From: Gemmatimonadaceae bacterium
GTDB taxonomy: Bacteria; Gemmatimonadota; Gemmatimonadetes; Gemmatimonadales; Gemmatimonadaceae
Direction of reading: 5' to 3'
NCBI GenBank assembly: GCA_030835125.1
Contig: JAUQWM010000005.1
Span: 124,001-188,000 of the forward strand
DNA length: 64,000 nucleotides
Every line of letters starts with the position of its first letter. The stretch's first letter is position 1. Positions 8,829 through 17,020 of the stretch are shown here, piece by piece. The notes below the pieces were generated by a model. That model worked only from the letters and a program-made list of their open reading frames with translations, did not search any database and was not told where the DNA came from. The position numbers and the translations under genes were made by a program.

Positions 8829-9458
8829 TCAGAGCGGGCGCACCAGCCCGCGTCGAATCGCGATGGTGATGGCTTGCGTGCGGTCGCGCGCGCCCAGCTT
8901 CTGCAGGATCGCCTTTACGTGCGCCTTGACGGTGCCTTCGCTGACGAACAGGGTATTCGCGATCTCGAGGTTCGACTTTCCTTCGGCGACGCCACGCAGG
9001 ACCTCTTCCTGTCGCGGCGTGAGTGTCTCGGACGCCACGTGGTCGGCGAGCTTGGCGGCGATCTCGGGCGAGATCGCCTTCCGGCCCGCGTGCACTGCGC
9101 GGATGGTCTCGACGAGACGCGCCGAATCGACATCCTTCAGGAGGTAGCTCGAGGCGCCGGCGCGCAGGCCGCGGAAGACCTCCTCATCCGTATCGTACGT
9201 CGTCAGGAGAATGACCCGTGCATTCGGGTTCTCATCGCGCATCGCCTGGGTCAGCTGGACGCCGTCCATTGGTGTCATGCGCAGGTCGAGGATGGCGACG
9301 TCGGGCTTCAGTTCGCGGAACGCCTTCAGGCCGGCAGCGCCGTCTCCGGCCTGCGCCACCACCTCGAAGTCGTCGACCGCGTTGAGCACGGCAGCGAGTC
9401 CCTCGCGGAGGATCGTATGGTCGTCGACAAGTAGTATCTGGATCGGTTCTGCGGTCAT
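8829..9458 (-). CDS. NarL/FixJ-type response regulator
   Basis: The protein has 209 residues. The N-terminal receiver has ILLVDDH (8-14), phospho-acceptor Asp58 in VAILDLRM, TTYD and LLKDVD. The C-terminal LuxR-type helix-turn-helix (about 145-205) starts TLTPRQEEVLRGVAEGKSNLEIANTLFVSEGTVKAHVKAILQKLGARDRTQA. It is a DNA-binding transcriptional regulator controlled by phosphorylation. The ATG at 9458 is preferred over one 14 codons upstream because the receiver begins there. The divergent neighbour at 9582 is a kinase-like protein without an intact ATPase domain, so the cognate kinase may be elsewhere. Confidence 0.88.
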   Translation of the reverse strand: MTAEPIQILLVDDHTILREGLAAVLNAVDDFEVVAQAGDGAAGLKAFRELKPDVAILDLRMTPMDGVQLTQAMRDENPNARVILLTTYDTDEEVFRGLRAGASSYLLKDVDSARLVETIRAVHAGRKAISPEIAAKLADHVASETLTPRQEEVLRGVAEGKSNLEIANTLFVSEGTVKAHVKAILQKLGARDRTQAITIAIRRGLVRPL

Positions 9459-9581
9459 AGTCGTTGAGGGGGCACTCGCCCTCAGGGATGGCTGAAGCAC
9501 GGTGAACCTCTGGAACGAAAGGAAGCCTAGGGCAATGTCTTACGCTACGATCATCGCGCCAAACCCGCTGTGAGGTAAGTC

Positions 9582-10247
9582 GTGCCGAAACGAACCCAAC
9601 CGCTCGTCGCCAACATGGCCCCGGAAACCGCCGAACTCAACCATGCTGTCTTTACGGCGATCGCCCATGACCTGGGCGGTATCGCCGGAGCGCTCGATCT
9701 CCGTGCCTCGGCCCTGGCGCACATCATCCCGGAGGCGGATGGGTTGGCCCTCCACACCCTGTCGGACCAGGTCCGGCTCGCGAATCGCGGGGTGCGATTG
9801 GTGAGGGGTCCATCCGATGGGGGGGACCTGCTGATGCCGTCGCGTACCCAGTCGCTCGAGGAATGGTGGGCTCTCACCTCGGGTTTCACGAACGTGGTCC
9901 TGCCGCGCGGCGTGGGCGTCGAAGTCCGCTGGGACACGGTCCACCGGCTCAGCGCTCCGCGCGCAGCCTCGCTGACCTGGGTCTGGCTGGCGGCCTGCAA
10001 GGAACTGGTCGAGATCGGAATCGCGGTGCCGTGCACCGTCTCACTGCGGGGAGCCGGGCTCGGGGAGGACATCGTCCTCACCGCGGAGCTTCCGGGGGAC
10101 CGGGTCGTGCTGAAGAACGGGTCGCAACGGCAGTCCCGCTGGCGGCGGTACGCCGAGCAGGTGGCCGGGGGCCAGGGAATGTCGATGCAGGGCTGGAAGA
10201 AGGTCGACGACCTGACGCAGTGGCGTTGTGCCCTCGCCGCACAGTAG
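9582..10247 (+). CDS. Degenerate histidine-kinase-like protein
   Basis: The protein has 221 residues and is soluble. Residues 22-45 (AVFTAIAHDLGGIAGALDLRASAL) look like a kinase H-box helix with His29. A stretch containing SLEEWW, a hydrophobic helix and GVGVEVRW aligns by eye with the linker and start of the ATPase domain in the kinase at 4174 (SLHEWW, IDALPGKTVIEVQ). The N, G1, F and G2 boxes are missing, so it probably cannot bind ATP in the usual way. A phosphotransfer or dimerisation-only role is inferred. The start is GTG. It is divergent from the NarL regulator, with a 123-bp intergenic region. Confidence 0.6.
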   Translation: MPKRTQPLVANMAPETAELNHAVFTAIAHDLGGIAGALDLRASALAHIIPEADGLALHTLSDQVRLANRGVRLVRGPSDGGDLLMPSRTQSLEEWWALTSGFTNVVLPRGVGVEVRWDTVHRLSAPRAASLTWVWLAACKELVEIGIAVPCTVSLRGAGLGEDIVLTAELPGDRVVLKNGSQRQSRWRRYAEQVAGGQGMSMQGWKKVDDLTQWRCALAAQ

Positions 10248-10339
10248 CTGAACCGGCCCGATCCGGGTCGCCGCCCCTGACGGGTGTCTGCAGGTCACCC
10301 TGCCGCCGATCGCCAGGCGGTCCCTGAGTCCGGAGGTGC

Positions 10340-11590
10340 ATGATGTCCAGGCCTGGTTCGCTGCTCCCGTTGCTGTTCTTCGTGGCGTCCTGCGGCAATC
10401 CGGCGTCGCCCGATGGAGCGCCGGACGCCATCACCGAACTGCCGCGCCAGCTCTCGGCGACCGAGACGGAGATGATCGGGGCAGCGAACACCTTCGGCGT
10501 CTCGCTGCTCAAGGCGGTCAACACGTCGTTCGCCGACTCCAACGTCTTCCTGTCGCCCTTGAGCGCGTCGATGGCCCTGGGGCTCGCGATGAACGGTGCC
10601 GAAGGCACGACGTTCGAGGAGATGCGGTCGACGCTTGGCTTTGGTCCGCGCAGCCATGCGGAACTGAACGCGGCGTACCAGTCGCTCATCGCGTTGCTGC
10701 GCGGGCTGGACCCGAAGGTGGAGTTCCGGATCGCGAACGCCGTCTACTATGACGTCGTCGACCTGGCGACCGTGGAGCCGGTGTTTCTCGATGAGTCGCG
10801 CGAGTACTTCGATGCCGAGGTCCGCGGCATGGATTTCGGCGTTCAGGGCGCCGTCGACACGGTGAACGCGTGGGCCAGCCGGCAGACCAACGGGCGCATC
10901 CCGAGGGTACTCGACGAGATCCGACCCGAGATCGTGATGCTCCTGATGAACGCGATCTACTTCAAGGGCGACTGGCGGGCGGGCTTCAAGGCGGCCGAGA
11001 CGCGCAGCGAGCCGTTCACGACGCATACCGGGGCCCAGGTCACGGTTCCCCTCATGCACCGCGAGGGAGGCTTTCGCGCAGGGCGGATCGCCAACGCGGT
11101 GGTGGCCGAGCTGCCGTACGGCGGCGACGCGTACGCGATGACCATCCTGCTGCCTGACGAGGGGGTCGACGTCAATGCGTTCGTGGCGGGGCTCGGGCCG
11201 ACGGTGTTCGAGGACGCCGCGTCCTCCCTCGGCGACAGCAAGGTCGGCATCTACCTGCCGAAGTTCCGGCTGGCGTGGGAAGACACGCTGAACGACGAAC
11301 TGAAGTCGATGGGCATGCAGCAGGCCTTCAAGCCTGACGAGGCACACTTCACCCGGATCAGCGGCCCCCTGGGCGACCACCTGTACATCGACTTCGTCAA
11401 GCAGAAGGCGTTCGTGGACGTGAACGAGGTCGGCACCGAGGCCGCGGCGGTGACGGTGGTGGGCGTCGGGGTCACCTCGGCACCGGTGCCCGTGCGCATC
11501 GACCGTCCGTTCGTGTTCGCCATCCGCGAGCGGCTCTCCGGCACGATCCTGTTCCTGGGAAAGATCGTCGAGCCCAAGGCCGCCGGCTGA
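10340..11590 (+). CDS. Serpin-family protease inhibitor, lipoprotein
   Basis: The protein has 416 residues. The N-terminus LLPLLFFVASCGN is a lipoprotein signal. Serpin features follow in order: NVFLSPLSASMALGLAMNGAEGTTFEEM, VMLLMNAIYFKGDWRAGF, the hinge EVGTEAAAVTVVGVGV of the reactive-centre loop, and the C-terminal IDRPFVFAIRERLSGTILFLGKI. The small-residue hinge suggests an inhibitory serpin that traps serine or cysteine proteases by loop insertion. GGAGGTG lies just before two tandem ATGs. Bacterial serpins are sporadic, and the target is unknown. Confidence 0.92.
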   Translation: MMSRPGSLLPLLFFVASCGNPASPDGAPDAITELPRQLSATETEMIGAANTFGVSLLKAVNTSFADSNVFLSPLSASMALGLAMNGAEGTTFEEMRSTLGFGPRSHAELNAAYQSLIALLRGLDPKVEFRIANAVYYDVVDLATVEPVFLDESREYFDAEVRGMDFGVQGAVDTVNAWASRQTNGRIPRVLDEIRPEIVMLLMNAIYFKGDWRAGFKAAETRSEPFTTHTGAQVTVPLMHREGGFRAGRIANAVVAELPYGGDAYAMTILLPDEGVDVNAFVAGLGPTVFEDAASSLGDSKVGIYLPKFRLAWEDTLNDELKSMGMQQAFKPDEAHFTRISGPLGDHLYIDFVKQKAFVDVNEVGTEAAAVTVVGVGVTSAPVPVRIDRPFVFAIRERLSGTILFLGKIVEPKAAG

Positions 11591-11669
11591 CCCGGGAAGT
11601 CACCACGGCCACCGGCGCTGGTCCTTCGCGCCGATGGCCGATGGAAGCCTCGCGGCATGTCGCAACGCG

Positions 11670-12149
11670 TCAGGCCATCTTCGCCAGCAGGCGATCGAGG
11701 GCCGCGTAGCTCTCGTTGAGTCCCTGCTCCATGCCGGAGTGCAGCATGCCGTCGCGCTCCGCGTTCGAGAAGAAGAGCGACGTGTTCACGACGCGCGTGC
11801 GGCCGTCGCCGAGATCCTCGAACTCGGCCGTCTCGAGGACCACATACCCGGGCATGCCGTCCCATTCGAACGTCTGGACGAGGCGATCCTGCGGCGTCAC
11901 TTCGCGGAACCGGCCCTCGAAGCCATTGACTCCCTCGGGGGCGTGCTCGACAAACCTCCAGTGCCCGCCGCGCTCCAGCTCGAACCGTTCGATCACGACG
12001 TTGTTGCCGCGTCCCCACCACTGGGCCAGCAGCGTGGGCTCGGTGAAGGCGCGCCAGACGCGGTCGCGCGGGGCGTCGAAGGTGCGTTCGATACGGATTT
12101 CGCGCTCGGTCGGCGTGGTGACCTGCGCGGGAACCAGCGTGGTCTTCAT
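11670..12149 (-). CDS. SRPBCC/AHSA1 domain protein
   Basis: The protein has 159 residues and is a START-like domain of the activator-of-Hsp90-ATPase-1 type: RIERTFDAPRDRVWRAFTEPTLLAQWWG, GGHWRFV, GRFREVTPQDRLVQTFEW and the C-terminal amphipathic helix. Such proteins bind hydrophobic ligands; a true Hsp90 link is not implied. The ATG at 12149 is preferred over one at 12155 because it lies 8 nt rather than 2 nt from AGGAGG. It follows the ArsR gene directly, the usual regulator-SRPBCC pairing, so it is probably repressed by that protein. Confidence 0.88.
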   Translation of the reverse strand: MKTTLVPAQVTTPTEREIRIERTFDAPRDRVWRAFTEPTLLAQWWGRGNNVVIERFELERGGHWRFVEHAPEGVNGFEGRFREVTPQDRLVQTFEWDGMPGYVVLETAEFEDLGDGRTRVVNTSLFFSNAERDGMLHSGMEQGLNESYAALDRLLAKMA

Positions 12150-12151
12150 GA

Positions 12152-12484
12152 TCATTCCCTCCTGGTGCGCTCGAGGAACTCCCCGAGCCGGTGAAAGCGT
12201 CCTTCCAGCATCTCCTGGTAGTTCATGATCCAGCGCATCTCCTCGTCGAGGCGGCGGGGCCCGACCCGGCACGTCCTCACCCGACCGACCTTCTCGGTGG
12301 TGACCAGTCCGGCATCCTCGAGCACGTGCACGTGCTTCTTGATACCAGTGAGGGTCATGTCGAATGCCACCGCGAGGTCGCTGATCGAACAGTCGCCCTT
12401 GCCAAGGCGCTGGAGGATGCCGCGTCGGGTCGGGTCCGAAACGGCTGCGAACGTGAGGTCGAGGTGTGGAGAATACTGAACCAT
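12152..12484 (-). CDS. ArsR-family transcriptional regulator
   Basis: The protein has 110 residues with a winged helix: LTFAAVSDPTRRGILQRLGKGDCSISDLAVAFDMTLTGIKKHVHVLEDAGLVTTEKVGRVRTCRVGP. No Cys pair of the metal-sensing type is present, so it is likely not a metal sensor. It resembles the regulators usually found upstream of AHSA1 genes. A perfect 24-bp palindrome covers its start codon, which suggests autoregulation. The gene overlaps or abuts the SRPBCC start, forming a two-gene operon. Confidence 0.9.
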   Translation of the reverse strand: MVQYSPHLDLTFAAVSDPTRRGILQRLGKGDCSISDLAVAFDMTLTGIKKHVHVLEDAGLVTTEKVGRVRTCRVGPRRLDEEMRWIMNYQEMLEGRFHRLGEFLERTRRE

Positions 12485-12496
12485 ATGGTTCAGTAT
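12473..12496. promoter_or_regulatory. Perfect 24-bp palindrome over ArsR start codon
   Basis: Twelve base pairs on each side of the centre are perfectly symmetrical, with the core ACTGAACCATATGGTTCAGT. The CAT of the palindrome at 12482-12484 is the ArsR start codon on the minus strand. The size and symmetry fit an operator for the homodimeric ArsR product. Binding here would block transcription start or early elongation of arsR-AHSA1. Confidence 0.75.
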
Positions 12497-12540
12497 ATGC
12501 TTTCACCTCACGGCACGCAAGACCGGATCTGCCACCGCCG

Positions 12541-13795
12541 TCAGGGGCGTCGGTTCCCCTCGCGGAGGTCGGCAAGGCGGCGCTGCAGGAATCGCTGCTC
12601 GGGCGCCTGGCCGGCCAGCGTCAGCGCAACCTCATAGGACGCGACGGCATCGGCGGTGCGACCCAGCCGGCGGAGCAGGTCGGCGCGTGCCGAGTGTGCC
12701 AGGTGATACTCGGCCAGGTCGCCGCGGGCGAGGATGTCGTCGATGAGCCTGACACCGGCAGCAGGCCCATCGCGCATGGCCACCGCGACCGCGCGGTTCA
12801 ACTCGACCACCGGCGTCGGCGCCGTGCGCATCAGCACGTCGTACAGGCCGGTGATCTGCCGCCAGTCGGTCTGGCCGGCCTCCGGCGCCTCGGCATGGAT
12901 CGCCGCGATCGCCGCCTGCAGCGCATACGGTCCCACGCGCCCCGACGTCAACGCGCGCTCCACCAGGCGGCGTCCTTCCTCGATCTGGGCCCTGTTCCAC
13001 AGCGTGCGGTCCTGGTCGTCGAGCAGGACCAGGTCCCCATCGGGCGACACGCCGCGCGTCGTGCAGGAGCATCAGGGCCAGGAGGCCGATCACCTCGGGC
13101 TCGGCGAGCAGTCCCGCCAGCAGCCTGCCTAACGTGATCGCCTCGGCGGACAGGTCGTTCCGGAGGATGCCGCTGCCTGACGACGCCGAATAGCCTTCGT
13201 TGAAGACGAGGTAGACCACGTGCAGCACGCCCTCCAGGCGGGCGGGCAGGTCGGCCCGGGTCGGCACCTGGTACGGGATCCGCGCGTCGCGGATCTTGGC
13301 CTTGGCACGGACGATCCGCTGCGCGAGCGTGGGGGCCGGGGTCAGGAAGGCGCGCGCGATCTCTTCGGTCGTGAGGCCGCAGACCTCGCGCAGCGTGAGG
13401 GCGACCTGCGCGTCCCGGCCCAGCGCGGGATGGCAGCAGGTGAAGACCAGCCGCAGGCGATCGTCCTCGACCCGCTCATCGTCGTCCGGCTCCGCGGCAC
13501 CGGCACCCTCGGACAGCCGCTGCAGGACCGGCGCGAGCCTGGTGTCGAACGTCGCCCGGCGGCGCAGGCGATCAATCGCCCTGAACCGGCCCGTCGAGAC
13601 GAGCCAGGTGCGCGGATTGGCCGGCACGCCCTCCACGGGCCAGCGCTCCAGCGCCGTCGTGAACGCGTCCTGCATCGCCTCCTCGGCGAGGTCGAAGTCT
13701 CCAAGGAGCCGGATGAGCGTCGCGAGGATGCGGCGCGAGTCGGATCGATACAGTTCCTCGATCCGCCCGCGCGCGTCCCCGGACTCGACGCTCAC
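12541..13795 (-). pseudogene. ECF42-type sigma factor, frameshifted
   Basis: The first reading frame (from GTG at 13795) carries sigma regions 2 and 4 (LIRLLGDFDLAEEAMQDAFTTALERW; LTLREVCGLTTEEIARAFLTPAPTLAQRIVRAKAKIR) and the start of the DUF6596 region, ending in sense at LLALMLLHDARR near 13050. The rest of the family (SPDGDLVLLDDQDRTLWNRAQIEEG through the TPR-like tail QAPEQRFLQRRLADLR) continues in another frame to 12541. The break lies in a GC-repeat at about 13040-13060. It may be a real inactivation or a sequencing slip. The DGPF partner gene lies just upstream, as is typical for ECF42 loci. Confidence 0.82.
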
Positions 13796-13802
13796 GCGCC
13801 GA

Positions 13803-14159
13803 TCACCCCTGGTCGAACTCCATGACCGGGCGGATCTCCACCGATCCGTACCGCGCCGACGGAATCTTCGCCGCCACCTGGATGGCGTCGTTGAGGTCGC
13901 GGGCGTTGATCAGGTAGTAGCCGCCGAGCTGTTCCTTCGTCTCGGCAAAGGGCCCGTCGGTCGTGGACACCTTGCCATTGCGGATGCGGACCGTGGTGGC
14001 GGTGGCCACCGGCTGCAGCGCCTCGCCGCCAAGATGTTGGCCGCTCTGCTTGATGCCCTCGGCAAAGGCGAAGTACTCGCCAAACACGGCGTCCGCTTCG
14101 TCCTTGGGCATGGTCTCCCAGGCTTTCTCGTTGTCGTAGATCAGGCACAGGTAGCGCAT
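13803..14159 (-). CDS. YCII-related DGPF-domain protein
   Basis: The protein has 118 residues and starts MRYLCLIYDNEKAW. The signature is RIRNGKVSTTDGPFAETKEQLGGYYLINARDLNDAI, followed by SVEIRPV near the end. DGPF proteins are ferredoxin-like and are encoded next to ECF42 sigma factors, whose activity they are thought to modulate. GGGAG lies 8 nt before the ATG. It is upstream of, and seven bases from, the sigma gene, so they form one operon. Confidence 0.9.
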   Translation of the reverse strand: MRYLCLIYDNEKAWETMPKDEADAVFGEYFAFAEGIKQSGQHLGGEALQPVATATTVRIRNGKVSTTDGPFAETKEQLGGYYLINARDLNDAIQVAAKIPSARYGSVEIRPVMEFDQG

Positions 14160-14318
14160 GGTCGTTCTCCCAGGTGTGAGTGCAGTGGTCCCGCTGGACC
14201 CATTAGTCGAACGGACCCGGCGCAATTCGACACGGGATCTGGGAGAAGGAGAAACCGTATCGGGACGGGCCGTAACGACGGGGTCGCGGGCCGTGTCCCG
14301 ACGGCTGTCCGCCTGTCG

Positions 14319-15620
14319 TCAGTTGCCACCGAGGAGTTGCTGGATCATGCGATCCAGGGCCCGGGTGTTGGCGATCCAGCGGGTGACGATCACCAGGTCG
14401 TTCACCGGGTCCACGTAGATGATGTTGTTCCCGGCGCCGAGGTGGTAGAACGCCTGCTCGGGTGCGCTGGGCAGGGCGCGCCGGCCCGTGTTGAGGAAGT
14501 AGTTCATGAAGCCGTAGCCGGTGTTGACGCCGGGTGTGGTCGCCATGCGGATCCACTCCTCCGAAAGGAGCTGGCGGTCGCCCCATTTTCCCTTGCGGAG
14601 GGTGAGGTACCCGAAGCGCGCCATGTCGCGGGCGTTGATGATCATCCCACCGCCCCAGTGCGCGCCGCCCGACATCGACTGCACGAGCTGTCCGTCGAGG
14701 ACGACCCACGAGTTGTCGTAGCCGTACCAGCGCCAGGTATTGGAGGCGCCGATCGGATCCATGACGGACTCGCGCAGCACCTGGGGGAGCGGCCGGCGCC
14801 AGACCATCAGCGAGGCGAGGGCAAGGGCATTCACGCGCACATCATTGTAGGTGTAGACGGTGCCGGGTTCATTGCGGGGCCGGACCTTCCACTGCTCGAG
14901 GTCACCCCGCGGCCGGTCGGCCCAGTCGGGTTTTCCCCAGAGGGTGCCCTGCCAGTCGCTCGTCTGGCGGAGCATGTGGTCCCATGTGATCTTCGCGTTA
15001 TGCTCCGACGCGAACGGCTCGAGAAGCTCGAAGGCGTCATACGCGACGCCCTTCGTCGGCGGGGCCCCGGCCGCGGACGGTGGACCCATGACGCTCGCCG
15101 GCACGGGGGCGAGCGGCGCCGCCGCTGACGGCGCGCCCTTGAGCGCGAGCACCGGGGGCACGTACAGCCGCACCGGGTCCTTGAGGTCGCGGATCATCTT
15201 GCGGTCGTACGCCAGCCCGACCGTCGTGGAGACGAAGCTCTTCGTCACGCTGAAGGTGTTGTCGGGCCGGTCGGGATCGCCCCATTCGGCCACGACGTAC
15301 CCGCGCCGGATGATGAGCCCGGCGGCGGTGCCGCGCGTGCGGAACGGGCCCACGGCCTCGCCGTGCGGCTCCTGCCCGAACGACGTGAGGTGATTCGCGA
15401 GCAGGTCACGCGGGCTGGTCGGCTCGGCGGCGATCGCGAGTTTCACCGCCGAGTCCACGCCGGCCTGGGTGAGCCCGACCTGCGCGGGGGAACGCTTCTC
15501 CCACGTGCCCGGCGGTGGGTAGTAGGTCCCCTGTGCCGCTGCCACGCCCGCGAAGAGCAGTGAGGCGACGACGACGAACGTCGATGGGACGTGCCACGAG
15601 CGTGGAACGGACGCAGGCAT
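14319..15620 (-). CDS. Secreted serine hydrolase, class C beta-lactamase family
   Basis: The protein has 433 residues. The signal peptide STFVVVASLLFAGVAAAQG directs export. The catalytic SxxK is SVTKS in DNTFSVTKSFVSTTVGLAYD, the Tyr motif is YTYND, and HLGAG replaces the usual KTG/HxG near the end. These are the three active-site boxes of penicillin-binding-protein-like and esterase-like class C hydrolases. A Pro/Ala-rich insertion (about 170-200) separates the first two boxes. The substrate may be a peptide, ester or beta-lactam and cannot be decided. Confidence 0.88.
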   Translation of the reverse strand: MPASVPRSWHVPSTFVVVASLLFAGVAAAQGTYYPPPGTWEKRSPAQVGLTQAGVDSAVKLAIAAEPTSPRDLLANHLTSFGQEPHGEAVGPFRTRGTAAGLIIRRGYVVAEWGDPDRPDNTFSVTKSFVSTTVGLAYDRKMIRDLKDPVRLYVPPVLALKGAPSAAAPLAPVPASVMGPPSAAGAPPTKGVAYDAFELLEPFASEHNAKITWDHMLRQTSDWQGTLWGKPDWADRPRGDLEQWKVRPRNEPGTVYTYNDVRVNALALASLMVWRRPLPQVLRESVMDPIGASNTWRWYGYDNSWVVLDGQLVQSMSGGAHWGGGMIINARDMARFGYLTLRKGKWGDRQLLSEEWIRMATTPGVNTGYGFMNYFLNTGRRALPSAPEQAFYHLGAGNNIIYVDPVNDLVIVTRWIANTRALDRMIQQLLGGN

Positions 15621-15797
15621 TTGAGGACTCCGGGGGCAGGGATCGCGAAGTCAGCTACAGTGCCCGCCCGGAGGGAGGATCGCAAGCCACTGCCACGACG
15701 CTTGCCGCCGAGGCTGGGGCTGGTTCCCCCTGGTCCGGGGCCCGGGATGGTGGGTGGAGTCTGTTGCGTCCCGCCGGGAAGTGGTAGCGTAGCGAGC

Positions 15798-16811
15798 GTG
15801 TACGCCACCTGCCTGTACTGCCACGGCCACCTCGGCCGGAACGAGATGCTCCCGCGCTTCCCCGTGGGCAAGCGGCTCGCGTTCGACAGTGGCCGGGGCA
15901 GGCTGTGGGTGGTGTGCCGTCACTGCGCGCGGTGGAACCTCACGCCGGTCGAGGAGCGCTGGGACGCCATCGAGGAATGCGAGCGTCGCTACCGTCGCAC
16001 CCGCATCCGCGTGTCCACGGACAACATCGGGCTGGTCGAGCTGCCGGACGGGATGACGCTCATCCGCATCGGGAAGCCGTTGTGGCCGGAGTTCGCGGCG
16101 TGGCGGTATGGGCGTCGCTTTTCGCGCCGGCGGGTGAAGACCGGGCTGGCGGCCGGGTCGGTCGTGACCGGCGCCCTCGGCGCCACGTTAGGCGCCGTCG
16201 CGGCGGGGTTCGGCGGTGCCGCGTTCATTGCCGCGTACGCCGCCGGTCTCTGGGTCATGGACGAGGGCCACAAGCGGCGGCCGGTGACGACGTTCCGCTT
16301 CCGCGACCGGTGGTGCCACCTCACGCAGGACCACGCTGAGGCGACGCGGATCTTTTCCGATGGCGGCGGCGGGAAGTACGGGCTGGCGTTCCACCATGCG
16401 GCGGGCGTGGAACTGTTGCGCGGGCCCGAGGCCAGGCACGTCCTGGGGCGCGTGATCCCGACACTCAGCCCGTTCGGTGGTGACCGTCGCCAGGTGACCG
16501 GCGCCATCGAGTTGATCGACCGGGCCGGGAGCGCCGAGATGTGCATCCGCGACACGCTGGAGCATGCCGTGCATCGGAGCGGGTTCTTCACCGAGCTGCC
16601 GGTGCCGGCGCGCCTTGCGCTGGAGATGTCGCTGCAGGAAGACGGCGAGCGGCGTGCGCTGGATGGCGAACTGGTGGCGCTCGAGCGGGCGTGGCGCGAA
16701 GCGGAGCAGATCGCGGCGATCGCGGACAGTCTGCTGATGCCGGGTGATGTAATCGAGCGGATTTCCGGGATCCGGCGCGGTCAGCAGCGCCCGGCTTTTG
16801 TGTTCGGCTGA
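15798..16811 (+). CDS. Zinc-ribbon membrane protein of unknown function
   Basis: The protein has 337 residues with a GTG start, where the text becomes protein-like (VYATCLYCHGHLGRNE). Two CxxC pairs (CLYC, CRHC) form a zinc ribbon in the first 45 residues. A double-glycine, Ala-rich hairpin (TGLAAGSVVTGALGATLGAVAAGFGGAAFIAAYAAGLWV, about 118-156) is probably two membrane helices. The rest is soluble and ends in a helical tail. I do not recognise the family. A headless, tailless paralogue lies at 44411-45058. Codon TTA, rare in this DNA, occurs within CGTTAGGC at 16188. Confidence 0.75.
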   Translation: MYATCLYCHGHLGRNEMLPRFPVGKRLAFDSGRGRLWVVCRHCARWNLTPVEERWDAIEECERRYRRTRIRVSTDNIGLVELPDGMTLIRIGKPLWPEFAAWRYGRRFSRRRVKTGLAAGSVVTGALGATLGAVAAGFGGAAFIAAYAAGLWVMDEGHKRRPVTTFRFRDRWCHLTQDHAEATRIFSDGGGGKYGLAFHHAAGVELLRGPEARHVLGRVIPTLSPFGGDRRQVTGAIELIDRAGSAEMCIRDTLEHAVHRSGFFTELPVPARLALEMSLQEDGERRALDGELVALERAWREAEQIAAIADSLLMPGDVIERISGIRRGQQRPAFVFG

Positions 16812-17020
16812 GGGTCAGCCGGTCAGGGCCTCCCGCTGCTGGCGGTGAGTCTTCCCGGGCGACCGGCTGCATTCTGGGTGGGACCTGTCCGAAACGACGC
16901 GGAGGTCCTGGTGTGGTGGGGGAGGGGCGCTGAGACCAGGAACGGGCTATTCTGGACCGGTCCAGTCATTTCCCAGGTACCAGCCCAAGATCCGTTTGGC
17001 TTCCGGGACGGCATTTTCGC

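Noticed and set aside
13296-15128. 610-codon plus-strand frame over the sigma, DGPF and hydrolase genes
   Set aside because: It crosses three real minus-strand genes and shows no protein-like signature.
16816-16869. 9-bp inverted repeat CAGCCGGTC / GACCGGCTG after the zinc-ribbon gene
   Set aside because: The loop is about 36 nt, too long for a confident intrinsic terminator.
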